Assembly: GCF_001691555.1 (NCBI RefSeq)
Contig: NZ_MAYN01000008.1
Span: 1-64,000 of the forward strand
From: Pantoea eucrina
GTDB lineage: Bacteria > Pseudomonadota > Gammaproteobacteria > Enterobacterales > Enterobacteriaceae
Direction of reading: 5' to 3'
Length of the DNA stretch: 64,000 bases
Shown: piece after piece, positions 10,067 to 19,727 of the stretch
Layout of the letters: every line of letters begins with the position of its first letter
How positions within the stretch are numbered: position 1 is the stretch's first letter
Translations under genes and position numbers: made by a program
The notes under the pieces: model-generated
Told to the model about the DNA's origin: nothing
Databases searched by the model: none
What the model saw: only the letters and a program-made list of their open reading frames with translations

Positions 10067-10087
10067 AAGGGAGCAGTACGCTCCCTT
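10067..10087. terminator. Hairpin between hemN and yshB
   Basis: A perfect 8-bp stem (10067-10074 with 10080-10087) lies between two convergent stop codons. It may end transcription in both directions, although neither side has a long T run. Confidence 0.55.
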
Positions 10088-10091
10088 GCTA

Positions 10092-10217
10092 TTAACTGAA
10101 CAGGCTCGCCGTAACGGCGCATACCACAGCAGCCAGCGCAGTCTGCGGCGAATGTGTCACCGCGCTGCCAATGGCTGCCAGGTTATGCGCTATCGTCAGC
10201 ATGACAGATTGCAGCAT
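10092..10217 (-). CDS. yshB: YshB family small membrane protein
   Basis: The predicted 41-residue protein ends SPQTALAAVVCAVTASLFS, closely matching the C-terminus of E. coli YshB (36 residues) as I recall it. It occupies the same place between hemN and glnG. The ATG at 10215-10217 has GGAG 9 bases upstream. A second ATG five codons later (10200-10202) gives exactly 36 residues but lacks a good ribosome-binding site. One hydrophobic helix is predicted. YshB has been linked to Salmonella intracellular survival; its molecular role is unknown. Confidence 0.8.
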   Translation of the reverse strand: MLQSVMLTIAHNLAAIGSAVTHSPQTALAAVVCAVTASLFS

Positions 10218-10316
10218 GATACTTGTCTCCCGATTACCGCGCATATGATACTCATCGGTAACGGTCTGTACAGCCTGTGCGTGCAAAAAATCAGCAGAAA
10301 GCCGCTCCCTGCAGCG

Positions 10317-11726
10317 TTACTCCATGCCCAGCTCTTTGAGCTTGCGCGTCAGCGTGTTGCGTCCCCAGCCGAGCAGGCGTGCCGCTTCCTGTTTATGCCC
10401 CTGAGTATGACGCAGCGCCGTCGTCAGCAGGGTGCGCTCCATCTCCGGTTGCGCTTCGGATAACAGGTTCTGATGACCGGAACGCAGTGCGCGATCGGCC
10501 CACTGTGCCAGCAGCGTGGCCCAGCTGTCCGGCAGCGATTGCACCGGACTGTCAGGCGTGACGGATTCAAACAGCTCCGGCGGCAGATCCTGAATCAGCA
10601 CTTCCTGACCGGCGGCCATGACCGTCAGCCAGCGGCAGGTGTTCTCCAGCTGGCGCACGTTGCCTGACCAGTGCAGGCGGGTCAGCGCCGTTTCCGTTTC
10701 CGGATGCAGGATTTTGGCCTCAACCCCCAGCTCGCGCGCGGCGACCTGCAGGAAGTAGCGTGCCAGACGCGGAATATCTTCGCGGCGCTCACGCAGCGGC
10801 GGCAGATGCACACGAATAACGTTGAGGCGGTGGAACAGATCCTCACGGAATTTGCCCTCCTGCACGCGCAGCTCAAGGTTCTGATGCGTGGCGGCAATAA
10901 TGCGCACATCCACCTTTACCGGCGCGTAGCCGCCCACGCGATAGAACTGACCGTCTGCCAGCACGCGCAGCAGGCGAGTCTGCACATCCAGCGGCATATC
11001 GCCAATCTCATCAAGAAACAGCGTGCCGCCATCCGCCTGTTCAAAGCGGCCCTGGCGGATCTGGTTAGCGCCGGTAAACGCCCCTTTTTCGTGCCCGAAC
11101 AGCTCAGATTCAATCAGGTCTTTCGGGATCGCTGCCATATTCAGCGCGATAAAAGGCGCCTTGGCCCGCGGGCTGTGGCGATGCAGCGCATGCGCGACCA
11201 GCTCTTTACCGGTTCCGGACTCTCCGTTGATCAGCACGCTGATTGAGGAGCGGGAGAGACGGCCAATAATACGGAACACATCCTGCATCGCCGGCGCTTC
11301 GCCGATGATGTCGGTTGTCGGGCCGCTGACGGGCTGATTGCGCGGCTGCTGCTGCTCCTGATAGTGGCTGATGGCGCGCTCGACCAGCGCGACCGCCTCA
11401 TCAATATCAAACGGCTTCGGCAGATAATCAAACGCACCCTGCTGATAGGCGCTGACGGCGGCATCAAGATCGGAATGCGCCGTCATAATGATGACCGGCA
11501 GCATCGGATGACGCTGTTTAATCTGCTTAAGTAGCGCCAGGCCATCCATGCCCGGCATGCGGATATCTGACAATAATACGTCCGGGGTTTTGCTGGCGAG
11601 TGCATCCAGCACTTCACTGGCGCTGTCAAACGTCGCGCAGCTTAAACCGGCTCCAGTGAGCGCGCGTTCAAGCACCCAGCGGATGGAGCTATCGTCATCG
11701 ACGATCCAGACTATCCCTCGTTGCAT
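10317..11726 (-). CDS. glnG: Nitrogen regulation response regulator NtrC
   Basis: NtrC is a sigma-54 activator phosphorylated by NtrB under nitrogen limitation. The 469 residues comprise a receiver domain with phospho-acceptor D54 (SDIRMPG), an AAA+ domain with Walker A GESGTGKE and the sigma-54 contact loop GAFTGA, and a C-terminal Fis-type helix-turn-helix (QEAARLLGWGRNTLTRKLKELG). The ATG at 11724-11726 reproduces the E. coli N-terminus MQRGIVW. The frame is open upstream inside glnL. It is the last gene of glnA-glnL-glnG, 7 bp after glnL. Confidence 0.97.
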   Translation of the reverse strand: MQRGIVWIVDDDSSIRWVLERALTGAGLSCATFDSASEVLDALASKTPDVLLSDIRMPGMDGLALLKQIKQRHPMLPVIIMTAHSDLDAAVSAYQQGAFDYLPKPFDIDEAVALVERAISHYQEQQQPRNQPVSGPTTDIIGEAPAMQDVFRIIGRLSRSSISVLINGESGTGKELVAHALHRHSPRAKAPFIALNMAAIPKDLIESELFGHEKGAFTGANQIRQGRFEQADGGTLFLDEIGDMPLDVQTRLLRVLADGQFYRVGGYAPVKVDVRIIAATHQNLELRVQEGKFREDLFHRLNVIRVHLPPLRERREDIPRLARYFLQVAARELGVEAKILHPETETALTRLHWSGNVRQLENTCRWLTVMAAGQEVLIQDLPPELFESVTPDSPVQSLPDSWATLLAQWADRALRSGHQNLLSEAQPEMERTLLTTALRHTQGHKQEAARLLGWGRNTLTRKLKELGME

Positions 11727-11733
11727 AGAAACC

Positions 11734-12783
11734 TCACTGGCGAATGGGCAGGTAAACCGAAAATTCGGTGTGGCCTGGCCAACTGTTAAATTCAATTTTT
11801 CCTGAGTGCTGATCGATCAGACTGCGGGCGATAGAGAGCCCGAGACCGGTGCCGCCTTCGCGTCCGCTGACCATGGGATAGAACAGCGTATCCTGCAGCT
11901 GTGCCGGGATACCCGGTCCGTTATCTTCCACATCAATACGCGCCACCAGCCGGTAGCGTGTGCCGTGCAGCGTCAGCTGAAAAGCGGTGCGCGTACGCAG
12001 CACGATGGTACCGCCCTCTGCGCCCAGCGCCTGCAGCGCATTGCGTACTACGTTAAGCAGCACCTGTTCAATCTGGTCAGGATCGTGTGGCAGTTCCGGC
12101 AGACTGGGGTCGTAGTCGCGCACCAGCGTGACGTTATCCGGCAGCTCCATCGAGACCAGCTTGACCACGCGTTCAGCCACCTGATGAATGCTCTGCGTAA
12201 CGTGCAACCCCGGCTGCTGCGGGCCCAGCAGACGATCCACCAGATTGCGCAGCCGGTCTGCCTGCTCAATGATAACGTTGGTATATTCATTCAGCGACGG
12301 GTCAGGTAGCGCGCGCGACAGCAGCTGCGCTGCGCCGCGCAGGCCGCCAAGCGGGTTTTTAATCTCATGCGCCAGGCCGCGTACCAAATCGCGTGCGGCA
12401 ACCTGCTGAGCATGCTGGATCTGCTCTTGGCTGAGCCGGCGCTGGTTGTCCATCGGGGCCATCTCCAGCAGGATCAGGCCGTCTGGCAGACGCTGCGCGG
12501 TCAGCGACATAATATGCGCACGTCCGTCGACCACCAGCGTGACTTCGCTGTCGGTAAAGCCCTGGCCCGCAGCCAGGCTCTCACGCATCACGTCAATGTT
12601 CAGCGAAAAGTAGCCGGTCAGTTCCGGCAGCGGTGTGCCAAACAGTTTGCGCGAACTCTGCGCCAGCAGCTGCTGCGCAGCCGGATTGGCATAGCGGATC
12701 ACCAGCCCGTCATCGACCAGCAGGATACTGTTTATCAGGGAGTTGAGAATCTGCCCTGCATCAGGCAGTGAGCCAGCAACCAT
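11734..12783 (-). CDS. glnL: Nitrogen sensor histidine kinase/phosphatase NtrB
   Basis: NtrB phosphorylates or dephosphorylates NtrC according to the PII signal. It is a cytoplasmic kinase of 349 residues, the same length as in E. coli. A PAS domain (about 10-110, [14 protein letters not shown]), a dimerisation helix with H139 ([12 protein letters not shown]), and an ATPase domain with DNGPGIP and [10 protein letters not shown] are all intact. Its own promoter region upstream carries an NtrC site. Confidence 0.97.
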   Translation of the reverse strand: MVAGSLPDAGQILNSLINSILLVDDGLVIRYANPAAQQLLAQSSRKLFGTPLPELTGYFSLNIDVMRESLAAGQGFTDSEVTLVVDGRAHIMSLTAQRLPDGLILLEMAPMDNQRRLSQEQIQHAQQVAARDLVRGLAHEIKNPLGGLRGAAQLLSRALPDPSLNEYTNVIIEQADRLRNLVDRLLGPQQPGLHVTQSIHQVAERVVKLVSMELPDNVTLVRDYDPSLPELPHDPDQIEQVLLNVVRNALQALGAEGGTIVLRTRTAFQLTLHGTRYRLVARIDVEDNGPGIPAQLQDTLFYPMVSGREGGTGLGLSIARSLIDQHSGKIEFNSWPGHTEFSVYLPIRQ

Positions 12784-12795
12784 ACCACGATCCTC

Positions 12796-12817
12796 TGCAC
12801 CAAATTAGTGCACTATA
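12796..12817 (-). promoter_or_regulatory. glnL promoter with overlapping NtrC operator
   Basis: TGCACCAAATTAGTGCA (12796-12812) is a near-perfect NtrC palindrome. On the minus strand a TATAGT -10 hexamer (12812-12817) abuts and overlaps its edge. This is the arrangement known for E. coli glnLp, where NtrC represses the weak internal promoter. Confidence 0.82.
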
Positions 12818-12903
12818 GCGTTTTGGGATGGAAAACTCCCTGATAACGGCAATTTTGCGGTGAAAAAAACCCATCCGGAGATGGGCTAAAGTTTCCACGG
12901 CAA

Positions 12904-12949
12904 CAAAAAAACGTTGTCCTCTTTTGCCCGGACTGGCGGACAAAAGAGG
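12904..12949 (-). terminator. glnA 3' terminator hairpin
   Basis: On the minus strand, beginning 12 bases after the glnA stop, a 9-bp stem (12949-12941 with 12926-12918) is followed by a run of seven T (12911-12905). Partial read-through into glnLG is expected. In E. coli the glnA 3' UTR yields the sRNA GlnZ. This segment could serve the same role, but I cannot demonstrate that from sequence. Confidence 0.72.
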
Positions 12950-12960
12950 TGAATGGCCAT

Positions 12961-14370
12961 TTAAACGCTGTAGTAGAGTTCAAATTCAACCGGGTGTGGC
13001 GTCATGCGAACGCGATCAACATCTGGCTTGCGCAGCTCGATGTAAGCATCGATAGCGTCGTCAGTGAATACGCCGCCGCGGGTCAGGAACTCGCGATCTT
13101 CATTCAGCGCGTTCAGCGCCTCTTCCAGAGAACCGGCTACTTTCGGGATCTCCGCTTCTTCTTCCGGCGGCAGATCGTAGAGGTTTTTGTCCATCGCATC
13201 GCCAGGATGGATTTTGTTGATGATGCCGTCGAGGCCAGCCATCAGCAGTGCAGTAAACGCCAGGTATGGGTTAGCCGCTGGATCCGGGAAGCGCGCTTCA
13301 ATACGGCGAGCTTTCGGGCTGGCAACAACCGGAATACGGATAGAGGCAGAACGGTTACGCGCAGAATAAGCGAGCATAACCGGCGCTTCATAACCCGGCA
13401 CCAGACGCTTGTAAGAGTTGGTGGTTGGGTTAGCCAGGGCGTTAATTGCTTTAGCGTGCTTGATCACACCGCCGATGTAGAACAGTGCCGTTTCAGACAG
13501 GCCGCCGTACTTATCACCGGAGAACAGGTTTACGCCACCTTTAGAGAGTGACATATGGCAGTGCATACCGGATCCGTTATCACCAAACATTGGCTTTGGC
13601 ATAAAGGTTGCGGTCTTGCCGTAAGCGTGCGCGACGTTGTGCACGACATACTTATAAATCTGAATTTCATCCGCTTTTTTGGTCATGGTATTGAAGCGGG
13701 TTGCCACTTCGTTCTGACCAGCGGTTGCCACTTCGTGGTGATGTGCTTCTACAACCAGCCCCATCTGCTCCATGGTCAGACACATGGCAGAACGAATATC
13801 CTGAGAGGAGTCAACCGGTGGCACCGGGAAGTAACCGCCTTTCAGACCCGGACGATGGCCTTTGTTGCCGCCTTCGTACGCTTTGCCGGTGTTCCAGCAC
13901 GCTTCGATATCATCGATAGCAACATGTGAACCTGAAGTCGATGAGCCGAAACGGATATCGTCAAACAGGAAAAATTCTGGCTCAGGCCCGAACAGCACCG
14001 TGTCAGCAATACCGGAAGAACGCAGGTACTCTTCGGCGCGCTTGGCAATGGAACGCGGGTCGCGATCGTAACCCTGCAGCGTGCCTGGCTCAAGGATGTC
14101 ACACCGGATGATGAGAGTCGGGTCTTCGAAGAACGGATCCATTACCGCGGTGGTGGCATCCGGCATCAGCACCATGTCTGATTCGTTAATGCCTTTCCAG
14201 CCACCGATGGATGAACCATCGAACATTTTGCCTTCTTCAAAGAAGTCTGCGTTAACCTGATGAGCAGGAATGGTGACGTGCTGTTCTTTACCTTTGGTAT
14301 CGGTAAAACGCAGATCGACGAACTTAACTTCATGCTCGTTCATCATCGAGAGAACGTGTTCAGCGGACAT
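12961..14370 (-). CDS. glnA: Glutamine synthetase, type I
   Basis: This enzyme makes glutamine from glutamate, ammonia and ATP as a dodecamer. The 469 residues include the signature FDGSSIGGW, the active-site blocks [10 protein letters not shown] and [12 protein letters not shown], and the adenylylation-site sequence NLYDLPPEE near residue 398, so GlnE control should operate. The ATG at 14368-14370, preceded by AGGAGA, gives the E. coli start. An in-frame TTG two codons earlier is less likely. Expression is driven by the sigma-54/NtrC region upstream. Confidence 0.98.
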   Translation of the reverse strand: MSAEHVLSMMNEHEVKFVDLRFTDTKGKEQHVTIPAHQVNADFFEEGKMFDGSSIGGWKGINESDMVLMPDATTAVMDPFFEDPTLIIRCDILEPGTLQGYDRDPRSIAKRAEEYLRSSGIADTVLFGPEPEFFLFDDIRFGSSTSGSHVAIDDIEACWNTGKAYEGGNKGHRPGLKGGYFPVPPVDSSQDIRSAMCLTMEQMGLVVEAHHHEVATAGQNEVATRFNTMTKKADEIQIYKYVVHNVAHAYGKTATFMPKPMFGDNGSGMHCHMSLSKGGVNLFSGDKYGGLSETALFYIGGVIKHAKAINALANPTTNSYKRLVPGYEAPVMLAYSARNRSASIRIPVVASPKARRIEARFPDPAANPYLAFTALLMAGLDGIINKIHPGDAMDKNLYDLPPEEEAEIPKVAGSLEEALNALNEDREFLTRGGVFTDDAIDAYIELRKPDVDRVRMTPHPVEFELYYSV

Positions 14371-14520
14371 ACTCAACTCTCCTGGAAATGGTCATCTGTT
14401 GTCGTGGTGAGAGAACTCAAAATGCCTGGAATGTGTCACGACTACTGACCACCCCTGACTAAGATCCCGGCAAGCTATTCAGCCATCAGGCCACTGTCGT
14501 TTGCACTTAAAAAAGATAAA

Positions 14521-14536
14521 GCGAATTCTGTGCCAA
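14521..14536 (-). promoter_or_regulatory. glnA sigma-54 promoter (glnAp2)
   Basis: On the minus strand TTGGCACAGAATTCGC matches the -24/-12 consensus (GG at -24, GC at -12), giving a start near 14509. It lies 150 bp upstream of the glnA ATG and is activated by NtrC from the upstream sites. Confidence 0.92.
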
Positions 14537-14610
14537 CTTTTTTCAAGCGCGATAAATGGCGCTGTGCGGCGCGCTGCGGTGCATCAGCAGCTGCACCAGA
14601 ACAGACGCAT

Positions 14611-14627
14611 TGCTTTATTATGGTGCA
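14611..14627 (-). promoter_or_regulatory. NtrC site, about -110 of glnAp2
   Basis: TGCTTTATTATGGTGCA on the plus strand is a one-and-a-half-site match to the NtrC palindrome, centred about 110 bp upstream of the inferred start. This corresponds to the E. coli enhancer at -108. Confidence 0.78.
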
Positions 14628-14642
14628 AATCCGTGCGGTGTC

Positions 14643-14659
14643 AGCACTAAAATGGTGCA
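14643..14659 (-). promoter_or_regulatory. NtrC site, about -142 of glnAp2
   Basis: AGCACTAAAATGGTGCA is a strong NtrC palindrome, 32 bp (three helical turns) from the -110 site. It corresponds to the E. coli enhancer at -140. Confidence 0.85.
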
Positions 14660-14683
14660 CAAAGCCAGCAGGATGCAGATATT

Positions 14684-14700
14684 TGCACCGCTAATGGTGC
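14684..14700. promoter_or_regulatory. Third NtrC site, about -183 of glnAp2
   Basis: TGCACCGCTAATGGTGC is a third strong palindrome, 41 bp beyond the -142 site. It lies 89 bp upstream of the bipA -10 box, so it could add to the glnA enhancer or affect bipA. Confidence 0.72.
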
Positions 14701-14788
14701 TAAAAATCAGCAGCGCGAGAATATTGTCGGGAAAACTGTGATCATGTTCAGTATTCCGCTTAATCCGTGTACAATACCGCGTTATTTC

Positions 14789-14794
14789 TATAAT
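14789..14794 (+). promoter_or_regulatory. bipA -10 box
   Basis: A perfect TATAAT lies 15 bp before the bipA GTG. No good -35 is visible at 16-18 bp. The implied leader is under 15 nt, so the call is tentative. Confidence 0.45.
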
Positions 14795-14809
14795 GCCTGA
14801 GGCAAAGCT

Positions 14810-16630
14810 GTGATCGAAAATTTGCGTAACATCGCCATCATCGCGCACGTTGACCATGGAAAAACCACCCTGGTCGACAAACTGCTGCAACAGTCCGGTA
14901 CTTTTGACGCTCGTACCGAAGCGACTGAACGTGTGATGGATTCCAATGATTTGGAAAAAGAGCGTGGAATTACCATCCTCGCAAAAAACACCGCCATCAA
15001 ATGGAACGACTACCGTATCAACATCGTTGATACCCCGGGACACGCCGACTTCGGTGGTGAAGTAGAGCGCGTCATGTCCATGGTGGATTCGGTGCTGCTG
15101 GTTGTTGATGCGATGGATGGCCCTATGCCGCAAACCCGCTTCGTAACCAAGAAAGCCTTTGCCCACGGTCTGAAACCTATTGTGGTTATCAACAAAATTG
15201 ACCGTCCAGGCGCGCGTCCTGACTGGGTTGTAGATCAGGTATTCGACCTGTTCGTTAACCTCGACGCGACTGACGAGCAGCTGGACTTCCCTATCATTTA
15301 CGCGTCAGCGCTGAATGGTATTGCAGGTCTGGAACATACTGATATGGCTGAGGACATGACCCCGCTGTATCAGGCAATCGTCGATCACGTTTCTCCGCCG
15401 CAGGTTGAAGCTGATGCGCCGCTGCAGATGCAGATTTCACAGCTGGACTACAACAACTACCTGGGCGTTATCGGTATTGGCCGCATCAAGCGCGGTAAAA
15501 TCAAGCCGAACCAGCAGGTAACGGTGATTGATAGCGAAGGCAAAACCCGTAACGCAAAAGTAGGCAAAGTGCTGACGCATCTGGGTCTGGAGCGTATCGA
15601 CAGCGATCTGGCAGAAGCGGGCGACATCATTGCCGTTACCGGTCTGGGTGAGCTGAACATCTCCGATACCATCTGCGACACGCAGAATGTGCAGGCCCTG
15701 CCGGCGCTGAGCGTGGATGAGCCGACCGTGACCATGTTCTTTAACGTCAATACCTCACCGTTCTGCGGTAAAGAAGGTAAATACGTTACTTCACGTCAGA
15801 TCCTGGATCGCCTGAACAAAGAACTGGTACACAACGTTGCGCTGCGCGTTGAAGAGACCACCGATGCTGACGCGTTCCGCGTATCAGGTCGTGGTGAGCT
15901 GCACCTTTCTGTTCTGATCGAAAACATGCGTCGTGAAGGTTTCGAGCTGGCGGTATCCCGTCCGAAAGTTATCTTCCGTGAGCATGAAGGCCGCAAGCAG
16001 GAGCCATTTGAGAACGTGACCCTCGATATCGAAGAGACCCATCAGGGCTCGGTGATGCAGGCGATGGGTGAGCGTAAAGGCGACCTGAAAAATATGGATC
16101 CGGATGGCAAAGGCCGCGTACGTCTCGACTACGTGATCCCAAGCCGTGGTCTGATCGGCTTCCGTAACGAATTCATGACCATGACCTCCGGTACCGGTCT
16201 GCTTTATTCTACCTTCAGCCACTACGACGACGTTCGTCCGGGTGAAGTGGGTCAGCGTCAGAACGGCGTTCTGATCTCCAACGGTCAGGGTAAAGCCGTT
16301 GCGTTTGCGCTGTTTGGTCTGCAGGATCGCGGTAAGCTGTTCCTGGGTCACGGTGCAGAAGTCTATGAAGGCCAGATCATCGGTATTCACAGCCGCTCTA
16401 ACGACCTGACAGTAAACTGCCTGACCGGTAAGAAACTGACCAACATGCGTGCGTCAGGTACCGATGAGGCAACCACGCTGGTTCCGCCACAGAAAATGAC
16501 GCTGGAGCAGGCGATCGAGTTCATCGATGATGATGAACTGGTTGAAGTCACGCCACAGTCAGTGCGTATTCGTAAACGTCACCTGACCGAGAACGATCGC
16601 AAACGCGCGTCTCGCGGCGGTAAAGAGTAA
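14810..16630 (+). CDS. bipA: Ribosome-dependent GTPase BipA/TypA
   Basis: BipA is an EF-G-like translational GTPase that aids 50S assembly at low temperature and stress responses. The 606 residues begin at a GTG, as in E. coli, with GAGG 7 bases upstream. G1 is [10 protein letters not shown]3 [10 protein letters not shown] and G4 NKIDRPGA. Domains II, III and V and the family-specific C-terminal domain follow. It is divergent from glnA and shares the 440-bp control region. A strong terminator closes it. Confidence 0.97.
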   Translation: MIENLRNIAIIAHVDHGKTTLVDKLLQQSGTFDARTEATERVMDSNDLEKERGITILAKNTAIKWNDYRINIVDTPGHADFGGEVERVMSMVDSVLLVVDAMDGPMPQTRFVTKKAFAHGLKPIVVINKIDRPGARPDWVVDQVFDLFVNLDATDEQLDFPIIYASALNGIAGLEHTDMAEDMTPLYQAIVDHVSPPQVEADAPLQMQISQLDYNNYLGVIGIGRIKRGKIKPNQQVTVIDSEGKTRNAKVGKVLTHLGLERIDSDLAEAGDIIAVTGLGELNISDTICDTQNVQALPALSVDEPTVTMFFNVNTSPFCGKEGKYVTSRQILDRLNKELVHNVALRVEETTDADAFRVSGRGELHLSVLIENMRREGFELAVSRPKVIFREHEGRKQEPFENVTLDIEETHQGSVMQAMGERKGDLKNMDPDGKGRVRLDYVIPSRGLIGFRNEFMTMTSGTGLLYSTFSHYDDVRPGEVGQRQNGVLISNGQGKAVAFALFGLQDRGKLFLGHGAEVYEGQIIGIHSRSNDLTVNCLTGKKLTNMRASGTDEATTLVPPQKMTLEQAIEFIDDDELVEVTPQSVRIRKRHLTENDRKRASRGGKE

Positions 16631-16650
16631 GCGATACCTTCTGTTATCAG

Positions 16651-16679
16651 GCCCCGCACTGCGGGGCTTTTTTGTTTTT
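16651..16679 (+). terminator. bipA terminator
   Basis: A perfect 7-bp GC stem (16651-16657 with 16661-16667) and ACT loop are followed by TTTTTTGTTTTT. Confidence 0.93.
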
Positions 16680-16768
16680 GTTGCCCGCCTTTTCCCCGGC
16701 TGCTTACTGTTCAGCTACGCTTTTTGCCGCTAGAGTGAATGATCCCGGAAGCACAGAGGAGAGGCGTC

Positions 16769-17365
16769 ATGCTGTACATCTTTGATTTGGGTAACGTGAT
16801 CGTTGATATCGACTTCAATCGCGTACTGGGCGTCTGGAGTGATTTAGGTCGCGTGCCGCTGGCCACGCTGCAGAGTCGCTTCGGCATGGATGAAGCGTTT
16901 GAACAACATGAACGGGGTGAAATCAGCGACCCTGAATTTGCTGAACGTCTTTGCGAGCAGCTCGATATTGCCCTGAGCTACGAACAGTTCACTGCCGGCT
17001 GGCAGGCCGTGTTTGTCGGCGTGCGCCCGGAGACGCTGGCCATCATGAACCAGCTACGCGCCCGGGGCGAGCGCGTGGTGATCCTTTCCAACACGAATCA
17101 GCTGCATTTTGAGTTCTGGCCAACACACTATCCGGAAGTGCAGCAGGCTGCCGATCGCGTCTATATGTCGCAGGATCTCGGCATGCGTAAACCGGAAGCC
17201 CGTATTTTCAGCTATGTGCTGGCGCAGGAGGGGTACACTGCCGATCAGGCCATTTTCTTTGATGACAATCAGGCAAATATCGATGCGGCACGCGCGCTGG
17301 GAATAGACAGCGTGCTGGTGGAGGACCACAAAACCCTGCCAGACTGGTTTGCAGCGCGTGGATAA
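16769..17365 (+). CDS. yihX: Alpha-D-glucose-1-phosphate phosphatase YihX (HAD family)
   Basis: This HAD-superfamily phosphatase of 198 residues is known in E. coli for activity on alpha-glucose-1-phosphate. The nucleophile motif is FDLGNVIVD (D6), followed by ILSNTN (motif II) and [10 protein letters not shown] (motif IV). The ATG at 16769 has AGAGGAG upstream and gives the E. coli N-terminus [10 protein letters not shown]. An upstream in-frame ATG at 16739 would add ten residues without family support. It starts the yihX-yihY-dtd-fabY cluster. Confidence 0.94.
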   Translation: MLYIFDLGNVIVDIDFNRVLGVWSDLGRVPLATLQSRFGMDEAFEQHERGEISDPEFAERLCEQLDIALSYEQFTAGWQAVFVGVRPETLAIMNQLRARGERVVILSNTNQLHFEFWPTHYPEVQQAADRVYMSQDLGMRKPEARIFSYVLAQEGYTADQAIFFDDNQANIDAARALGIDSVLVEDHKTLPDWFAARG

Positions 17366-17370
17366 ATGTG

Positions 17371-18237
17371 ATGGCTAACACTCTGCGCCACCGGGCGCAT
17401 GCGTTCTTTTTATGGCTCAAGCTGCTGTGGCGGCGTATCGACGAAGACAACATGACCACGCAGGCAGGTAATCTTGCCTACGTCTCCCTGCTGGCACTGG
17501 TGCCGCTGGTCGCGGTGATCTTCGCGCTGTTCGCCGCGTTCCCGGTGTTTTCCGACATCAGCGTACAGCTCAAGAATTTTATTTTTACCAACTTCATGCC
17601 GGCAGCGGGTGACGTGATCCAGCGCTACCTCGACCAGTTTGTGGCTAACGTTAACAAAATGACGGCAGTGGGGGCTGTAGGGCTGATTGTGACGGCGCTG
17701 CTGCTAATGCACTCCGTTGACAGCGCGCTGAACACCATCTGGCGCAGCAATTCGCCGCGTCCGATGGTCTATTCGTTTGCCGTCTACTGGATGATCCTGA
17801 CGCTGGGACCGCTGCTGGCTGGTGCCAGTCTGGCAATCAGTTCCTATTTGCTGTCGCTGCGCTGGGTGAATGTTACCGGCGTAACCAGCCTCATCGACCA
17901 GCTGCTGCGTATTTTCCCGCTGGTGCTCTCTATTCTGGCGTTCTGGCTGCTTTACAGCGTTGTGCCAACGCGCCGCGTGCCGGGGCGCGATGCGCTCACG
18001 GGGGCAGTGGTGGCAGGTCTGCTGTTTGAGCTGGGCAAAAAAGGCTTTGCGCTCTATGTTACGATGTTTCCTTCGTATCAGTTAATTTACGGCGTACTGG
18101 CCGTTATTCCGATCCTGTTTCTGTGGGTCTACTGGACGTGGTGTATTGTTTTGCTGGGAGCGGAAGTCACCGTCACCCTGAACGACTATCGCCAGCTAAA
18201 GCAGCAGGAACATGAACCATCCCGTGAGGAAACATGA
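17371..18237 (+). CDS. yihY: YihY/BrkB family inner-membrane protein
   Basis: This integral membrane protein of about 288 residues has roughly six membrane segments and the conserved BrkB-family stretch [20 protein letters not shown]. Its function is unknown; it was once misannotated as an RNase. The start is either the ATG at 17371 or the adjacent GTG at 17368, both 2-5 bases after the yihX stop. Its TGA overlaps the dtd ATG, so the cluster is tightly coupled. Confidence 0.92.
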   Translation: MANTLRHRAHAFFLWLKLLWRRIDEDNMTTQAGNLAYVSLLALVPLVAVIFALFAAFPVFSDISVQLKNFIFTNFMPAAGDVIQRYLDQFVANVNKMTAVGAVGLIVTALLLMHSVDSALNTIWRSNSPRPMVYSFAVYWMILTLGPLLAGASLAISSYLLSLRWVNVTGVTSLIDQLLRIFPLVLSILAFWLLYSVVPTRRVPGRDALTGAVVAGLLFELGKKGFALYVTMFPSYQLIYGVLAVIPILFLWVYWTWCIVLLGAEVTVTLNDYRQLKQQEHEPSREET

Positions 18238-18671
18238 TTGCATTAATTCAGCGCGTCAGTGCCGCCAGCGTGACGGTCGACAAGCGGATCATTGGTGAGA
18301 TTGGCGCAGGACTGCTGGTGCTGCTGGGCGTGGAGAAAGAGGATGATGATCAAAAAGCGCGGCGACTCTGCGATAAAGTGCTCGGCTACCGTGTTTTCGG
18401 TGACGAAAATGACAAAATGAATCTGAATGTGCACCAGGCTGGTGGCAGCGTGCTGGTGGTTTCGCAGTTTACGCTGGCAGCAGATACCCGTAAGGGCATG
18501 CGCCCCTCATTTTCCGGAGGAGCCGCACCGGCCGAAGCGGAGCGACTGTATAACGTCTTTAGCGACTGCTGCCGGGCCAGCGGTATCACCACCGCCTGCG
18601 GTCGCTTTGCGGCGGATATGCAGGTTTCACTGGTAAATAACGGTCCGGTCACTTTCTGGTTGCAGGTGTGA
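18234..18671 (+). CDS. dtd: D-aminoacyl-tRNA deacylase
   Basis: Dtd hydrolyses D-aminoacyl-tRNAs (and glycyl-tRNA-Ala), preventing D-amino-acid incorporation. The 145 residues show the two family motifs [17 protein letters not shown] and NNGPVTFWL (the cis Gly-Pro that excludes L-amino acids). It overlaps yihY by four bases (ATGA), and its stop sits 60 bp before the preferred fabY start. Confidence 0.96.
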   Translation: MIALIQRVSAASVTVDKRIIGEIGAGLLVLLGVEKEDDDQKARRLCDKVLGYRVFGDENDKMNLNVHQAGGSVLVVSQFTLAADTRKGMRPSFSGGAAPAEAERLYNVFSDCCRASGITTACGRFAADMQVSLVNNGPVTFWLQV

Positions 18672-18730
18672 GATCGGCAGTCGGGCGACAGGCGATCGGC
18701 CACGCAGGCTCCGAACGGGAGAACCATTTT

Positions 18731-19678
18731 ATGTATCATCTTCGAGTGCCGCAGACGGCTGAAGAGCTGGACATGTATTACCAGTTCCGCTGGGAAATGC
18801 TGCGCAAGCCGCTACGCCAGCCACAGGGCTCAGAACGTGACGCCTGGGATGCGCTGGCGCATCATCAGATGGTGGTGGATGAGCAGGGCAAGCCGGTTGC
18901 TGCAGGCCGCCTCTATATCAATGCCGAGAACGAAGCGGCTATTCGCTTTCTGGCCGTGCACCCGTCGGTACAGGGCAAGGGGCTGGGTACGCTGGTGGCG
19001 ATGACGCTGGAGTCCGTTGCACGCCAGGAGGGCGCCAAGCGCGTAACCTGCAGCGCGCGCGAAGACGCCGTGGAGTTTTTTGCCAAGCTGGGTTTTATCA
19101 ATCAGGGTGAAATTACGGCACCGCAGACCACGCCGCTGCGTCATTTTCTGATGATTAAACCGGTGGTGACGCTGGATGACATTCTGCACCGCGCCGACTG
19201 GTGCGGTCAGCTGCAACAGGCGTGGTATGAGCACATTCCTCTGAGTGAAAAAATGGGCGTGCGCATTCTGCAATATACCGGGCAGAAATTTGTTACCACC
19301 ATGCCGGAGACCGGCAATCAGAACCCGCACCATACGCTGTTTGCCGGCAGCCTCTTTTCACTGGCCACGCTGACCGGCTGGGGACTGATCTGGCTGCTGC
19401 TGCGCGAACGTCACCTGGGCGGGACCATTATTCTGGCGGATGCGCACATCCGCTACAGCAAACCTATCAGCGGACGGCCCGGTGCCATCGCCGATCTCGG
19501 CTCGCTGAGCGGCGATCTCGATCGCCTCGCGCGCGGGCGTAAGGCGCGCGTGCAGCTGGAAGTCGAGCTGTATGGTAATGAGGAGCCGGGCGCAGTATTT
19601 GAGGGCGTCTATATTGTACTGCCTGCAGATCAGCATGGTCCGCTTGAAGCGGGTGGCTCTGGCGCGCTGATAAACTAA
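18731..19678 (+). CDS. fabY: FabY/YiiD: GNAT acetyltransferase-thioesterase fusion
   Basis: This is a two-domain protein. The GNAT domain (about 1-150) holds the acetyl-CoA loop VQGKGLGT, and a YiiD-type hotdog/thioesterase domain (about 170-315) begins near [11 protein letters not shown]. The E. coli homologue has been linked to initiation of fatty-acid synthesis; the exact reaction is unsettled. The ATG at 18731 (GGAG upstream) begins at the conserved MYHLRVPQT. The frame is open back to a GTG at 18668 that overlaps the dtd stop, a possible longer form. Confidence 0.9.
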   Translation: MYHLRVPQTAEELDMYYQFRWEMLRKPLRQPQGSERDAWDALAHHQMVVDEQGKPVAAGRLYINAENEAAIRFLAVHPSVQGKGLGTLVAMTLESVARQEGAKRVTCSAREDAVEFFAKLGFINQGEITAPQTTPLRHFLMIKPVVTLDDILHRADWCGQLQQAWYEHIPLSEKMGVRILQYTGQKFVTTMPETGNQNPHHTLFAGSLFSLATLTGWGLIWLLLRERHLGGTIILADAHIRYSKPISGRPGAIADLGSLSGDLDRLARGRKARVQLEVELYGNEEPGAVFEGVYIVLPADQHGPLEAGGSGALIN

Positions 19679-19687
19679 GGGTGTCGG

Positions 19688-19719
19688 CACCGATCGCGCT
19701 TGCAACAACGCGATCGGTG
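19688..19719. terminator. Hairpin between convergent fabY and yicH
   Basis: A perfect 11-bp inverted repeat (19688-19698 with 19709-19719) with a 10-base loop sits between two converging genes. It lacks a T run, so its role as a bidirectional terminator is only probable. It marks the junction between two blocks that are distant in E. coli. Confidence 0.5.
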
Positions 19720-19727
19720 GGCCGGTA

